Origin: Cupriavidus lacunae
GTDB lineage: Bacteria > Pseudomonadota > Gammaproteobacteria > Burkholderiales > Burkholderiaceae
Direction of reading: 5' to 3'
Length of the DNA stretch: 64,000 bases
NCBI RefSeq assembly: GCF_003353055.1
Contig: NZ_QKWJ01000006.1
Coordinates: forward strand, 62,001-126,000
This document shows, piece by piece, positions 61,414-64,000 of this stretch; position 1 is the first letter of the stretch, and each line of letters starts with the position of its first letter. Below the pieces are notes generated by a model, which did not search any database, was not told where the DNA came from, and saw nothing but the letters and a program-made list of their open reading frames with translations. Both the position numbers and the translations under genes were made by a program.

Positions 61414-62847
61414 ATGAAGAAGCGGTCGATGCAGGGCATCCGCAATGCCGCGGGGTGCTCCACGTTGCTGTTGCTCGGCGGGCTGGCACAGGCCCAGACG
61501 CCGCCGGATGCGGGACCCCCCGCGGCCGGACTTGAATCCCTGCAGAGGGAACTCGCCGATCAGGCCAGCCAGCTCGACGCCATGAAGCGCGCCCTGGCCG
61601 AACAAGAGGTCTTGATCCGCGAACTGCGCAGTGTGATCGGCAACGATGTGCTGGCCACCAAGCGCGGCGGCCAGCGTTCAGGGCCCGGCGTGATGCCGGC
61701 GGACAACGTCACCAACGCTGCCACTGCGGCGGCGGCGGCCAGCGCCACGCAGAGCGCGCCGGGCCTGGTGAACAACCCGCAGCAGGTGACCGACCAGCCG
61801 CCGCAGACGGCGGCGCAGCAGGGCGAGTCCGCGAGCCCGCAGACGGTGGCCGCGGATCAGCCCGTGGGCCGCCCGCCAGAGAGCGACCAGCGTCCGCCCG
61901 AGATCGCGCCGCTGATCGACCAGCCCGGCGTGCTCACCGCGCAGGGCAAGTTCGTGGTCGAGCCCGGCTTCCAGTACGGCTATTCGTCGAACAACCGGGT
62001 GGCGCTGGTCGGCTACACGATCATCCCGGCCATCCTGATCGGCCTGATCGATGTACGCGAGGTCAAGACCTCGACCTATATCGAATCGATCGCGCTGCGC
62101 TACGGCATCACCAAGCGGCTGGAAATCGAGGCCAAGGTGCCGTACGTGCAGACCTCGGGCTCGACCATCAGCCGCGAGGTGTTCACCGGCACCGCCGTCA
62201 ACAACGTGTTCGATTCCAGCGGCAAGGGTCTTGGCGACGTCGAGGCCACGCTGCGCTACCAGCTCAACTATGGCAACGAGAAGATCCCGTACTTCATCGG
62301 CTGGCTGCGCTACAAGTCCAACACCGGCAAGGACCCGTTCGAGGTGGTGACCGATTGCGTGACGCGCTGCGTGGGCAATACCACCGGCACCGGACTGCCG
62401 CTGGGGCTGCCAACCGGTACCGGCTTCCAGGCGATCCAGCCCGGCATCACCTGGCTGCTGCCGACCGATCCGGCGGTGTTCTTCGGCACCTTCAGCTACC
62501 TGCACAACTTTGCGCGCGACAACGTGAGCCGCACCGTGCTCAACGGCGAGAAGGAGAACCTGGGCAAGATCGCGCCGGGAGACATCTTCGAGTTCAGCTT
62601 CGGCATGGGCCTGTCGCTCAACGAAAAGGCGTCGTTCAGTATCGGCTACGACCAGGCCATCATCTGGCCGACCAAGCAGAACGGCCAGACCGTGCCGGGT
62701 TCGGTACGCGTGACGCAGGGCACCTTGCTGGTGGGGTACTCGTACCGCTTCAACAACCGCTACACGCTGAACCTGTCGGTGGGCGCGGGGCTGACGCGCG
62801 ATACGCCCGACCTGCAGGTGAATCTGCGCCTGCCGATCACTTTCTGA
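61414..62847 (+). CDS. FapF-like outer-membrane beta-barrel transporter
   Basis: 477 residues. Signal peptide, then a coiled coil (about 38-78, LESLQRELADQASQLDAMKR), a disordered Pro/Gln/Ala linker, and a C-terminal barrel from about residue 180 (LVEPGFQYGY pattern, VALVGYTIIPAILIGLIDVR, RLEIEAKVPYV) ending in Phe as many outer-membrane proteins do. This layout is that of FapF, the trimeric pore that exports Fap amyloid subunits. KRGG near residue 86-89 sits at the coiled-coil end and could be a further C39 site. GGAGG precedes the start (GTG 61411 or ATG 61414). Confidence 0.82.
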   Translation: MKKRSMQGIRNAAGCSTLLLLGGLAQAQTPPDAGPPAAGLESLQRELADQASQLDAMKRALAEQEVLIRELRSVIGNDVLATKRGGQRSGPGVMPADNVTNAATAAAAASATQSAPGLVNNPQQVTDQPPQTAAQQGESASPQTVAADQPVGRPPESDQRPPEIAPLIDQPGVLTAQGKFVVEPGFQYGYSSNNRVALVGYTIIPAILIGLIDVREVKTSTYIESIALRYGITKRLEIEAKVPYVQTSGSTISREVFTGTAVNNVFDSSGKGLGDVEATLRYQLNYGNEKIPYFIGWLRYKSNTGKDPFEVVTDCVTRCVGNTTGTGLPLGLPTGTGFQAIQPGITWLLPTDPAVFFGTFSYLHNFARDNVSRTVLNGEKENLGKIAPGDIFEFSFGMGLSLNEKASFSIGYDQAIIWPTKQNGQTVPGSVRVTQGTLLVGYSYRFNNRYTLNLSVGAGLTRDTPDLQVNLRLPITF

Positions 62848-62878
62848 CGCGCCTTCCTGCGCATTTGCGCCGGACGTG

Positions 62879-62908
62879 ACGCGTGCCCCGCATGCGCCGG
62901 GCACGCGT
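62879..62908 (+). terminator. hairpin after the Fap-like operon
   Basis: ACGCGTGCCC pairs perfectly with GGGCACGCGT over a 10-base loop, 32 bases past the barrel gene stop. No T-run, but it is the obvious end of the five-gene unit. Confidence 0.6.
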
Positions 62909-63062
62909 GCGCATCACATCCGGCGCCACGGTGCGCAAGCGCCGAAACGCGCCTTGCGCTGGCCTCATGAACGGCGTACAAAGAAATAACCCCGCGCCGC
63001 CAGCGGTACTTTCTTAGCAGGTTCAACCTCACCGGTGGTGCGGCCTGAAAAAGGAGAGAGAC

Positions 63063-63575
63063 ATGCGCAAACGCATCTTCTGGTTGTTGCCCGACCTGGC
63101 GAGTGCCCGTCGCACCATGGACGACCTTTTGCTTGCCCGCGTCGAGAACCGCCACATCCACTTCGTGGCGCGCGACGGTGCCGACATGACGGGCCTGCAT
63201 GAAGCCAACCTGTTCCAGACCTCCGACATCGTGCATGCCGCGGAAATGGGCCTGATGGTGGGCGGCGGCGTGGGCGTCGTGGCCGGCGTGGTGGTGGCGA
63301 TGTTCCCGATCGTCAGCGACTCCCCGCAGTGGGGCCTCGTCGGCGTGCTGGCGGTGCTGGGCGCGGTGTTCGGCGCATGGGCCGCAAGCATGATCGGCAG
63401 CTCGGCGCCCAACAGCAGGCTGCGTGCCTTCGAGAAGGACATCGAGGCTGGCAAGATCCTGCTGATGCTGGACGTTCCGCGCGGTCGTGTCGAGGAAATC
63501 GAAACCCTGCTGCAGAACGCGCATCCGGAAGCCAGCTTTGCCGGGCTGGACCCCGCGGTACCAGCTTTCCCCTGA
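63063..63575 (+). CDS. DUF1269-like inner-membrane protein
   Basis: 170 residues. A soluble N-terminal part (KRIFWLLPDLASARRTMDDLL) and two Gly/Val-rich membrane helices (about 62-84 and 95-117) with a C-terminal cytoplasmic tail. It resembles small DUF1269 stress-type membrane proteins. Strong GGAGAGAG ribosome-binding site. Stands alone between the Fap-like operon and the binding protein gene; role unknown. Confidence 0.75.
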   Translation: MRKRIFWLLPDLASARRTMDDLLLARVENRHIHFVARDGADMTGLHEANLFQTSDIVHAAEMGLMVGGGVGVVAGVVVAMFPIVSDSPQWGLVGVLAVLGAVFGAWAASMIGSSAPNSRLRAFEKDIEAGKILLMLDVPRGRVEEIETLLQNAHPEASFAGLDPAVPAFP

Positions 63576-63673
63576 CCGGCACGCATCGCCGAACAGCGCC
63601 ATACGGCGCTGTTGCATGTCTCTGCGCGCCCATGCGGCGCGTTCCGGCGCGCATCTCTTAGCGCGCCCCGGCA

Positions 63674-63704
63674 CACACCGGAGCCGTCCCGCGGTTCCGG
63701 TGTG
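63674..63704. terminator. hairpin after the membrane protein gene
   Basis: CACACCGGA and TCCGGTGTG pair over a 13-base loop about 100 bases past the stop. No T-run, so weak evidence. Confidence 0.4.
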
Positions 63705-63829
63705 ATGCTGCTGCAACACTCGCATCTTTCCCGGTTTGCCCCCATCAGACGCATGCGGTAACTTGCATGACGGCGCGCGGGCCATCCATGCCGCGCCGCA
63801 ATACAACAATGAAGGTCAGCCGCACAGGC

Positions 63830-63837
63830 GGGGGGGG
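63830..63837 (+). repeat. poly(G)8 tract in a ribosome-binding region
   Basis: Eight G end 7 bases before the ATG of the binding protein gene and overlap the place of its ribosome-binding site. Confidence 0.6.
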
Positions 63838-63844
63838 CGAGACA

Positions 63845-64000
63845 ATGAAGGCGAAATGGATCGCGTGCGGCATGCTGGCCGCCACGCTGGGATGGGCGCA
63901 GACGGCCCTGGCGGAAGCGGGCGTGACCCGCAACACCATCCGTATCGGCCAGTCGGCCGGCGTTACCGGCCCGGTGGCCGGCTCGGTCAAGGAGCAGATC
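63845..64000 (+). CDS. periplasmic branched-chain amino acid-type binding protein, 5' part
   Basis: Only 52 codons are in the window. A signal peptide (KAKWIACGMLAATLGWAQTALAE) is followed by GVTRNTIRIGQSAGVTGPVAG, the usual start of ABC-transporter substrate-binding proteins of the LivK/receptor-family type. The ligand is unknown. It is preceded by a G-tract that doubles as ribosome-binding site. Confidence 0.8.
   Translation, partial: MKAKWIACGMLAATLGWAQTALAEAGVTRNTIRIGQSAGVTGPVAGSVKEQI

Noticed and set aside
1-64000. tRNA, rRNA, insertion sequences or prophage genes
   Set aside because: None was recognised on either strand; the only recombinase-like gene lacks catalytic residues and has no attachment-site repeats nearby.

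Overview
The window looks like the origin-proximal end of the second chromosome (chromid) of a Cupriavidus-type betaproteobacterium. It is GC-rich, starts inside a plasmid-type RepA initiator gene, and continues with a cold-shock gene, parA-parB and candidate 16-bp centromere palindromes. No rRNA, tRNA, CRISPR array or insertion sequence was seen. The genus is inferred from gene content and style, not from a search.

Layout. 1-4.9 kb: replication and partition module (repA 3' end, csp, parAB) plus a tyrosine-recombinase-like gene that has lost its catalytic residues. 5.4-7.5 kb: a LuxR-type regulator with a degenerate receiver domain, a receiver-only relative and a small unknown gene. 8-46.6 kb: a large exopolysaccharide locus. 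It holds a PAP2 phosphatase and a WcaJ-type initiating transferase; an embedded operon of acyl carrier protein, acyl-CoA dehydrogenase, amino acid:[carrier protein] ligase-like enzyme, DUF1839 protein and GH2 glycosidase; a Crp/Fnr regulator and a second DUF1839 gene; ManC, a Wzc-like protein without a tyrosine tail, a double alpha/beta-hydrolase and an aldehyde dehydrogenase; Wza, Wzb and a full Wzc kinase; an acetyltransferase; seven glycosyltransferases, a flippase, a Wzy-like polymerase, a deacetylase and an FkbM methyltransferase; and Gmd and Fcl, which make GDP-fucose. A second LuxR regulator, close kin of the first, closes the locus.

47.3-56.7 kb: small envelope proteins, cyanase, a frameshifted MFS transporter, a nucleoside deaminase with a divergent LysR gene, a phosphoribosyltransferase, and a catabolic operon (aconitase-family large and small subunits, TctC-type binding protein, GntR regulator). 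57.4-62.9 kb: a five-gene secretion locus resembling the Pseudomonas Fap functional-amyloid operon. It has a giant glycine-rich protein, two small secreted proteins that each carry a double-glycine cleavage motif, a C39-type cysteine protease and a FapF-like outer-membrane barrel. 63.1-64 kb: a DUF1269-like membrane protein and the start of a periplasmic binding protein gene.

How it fits together: GDP-mannose from ManC feeds Gmd/Fcl; WcaJ primes undecaprenyl phosphate; the glycosyltransferases, flippase, polymerase and Wza/Wzb/Wzc assemble and export a colanic-acid-like polymer. The carrier-protein operon inside the locus suggests an aminoacyl-thioester step of unknown purpose. The Fap-like operon would add a protein matrix component, so much of the window may serve biofilm formation.
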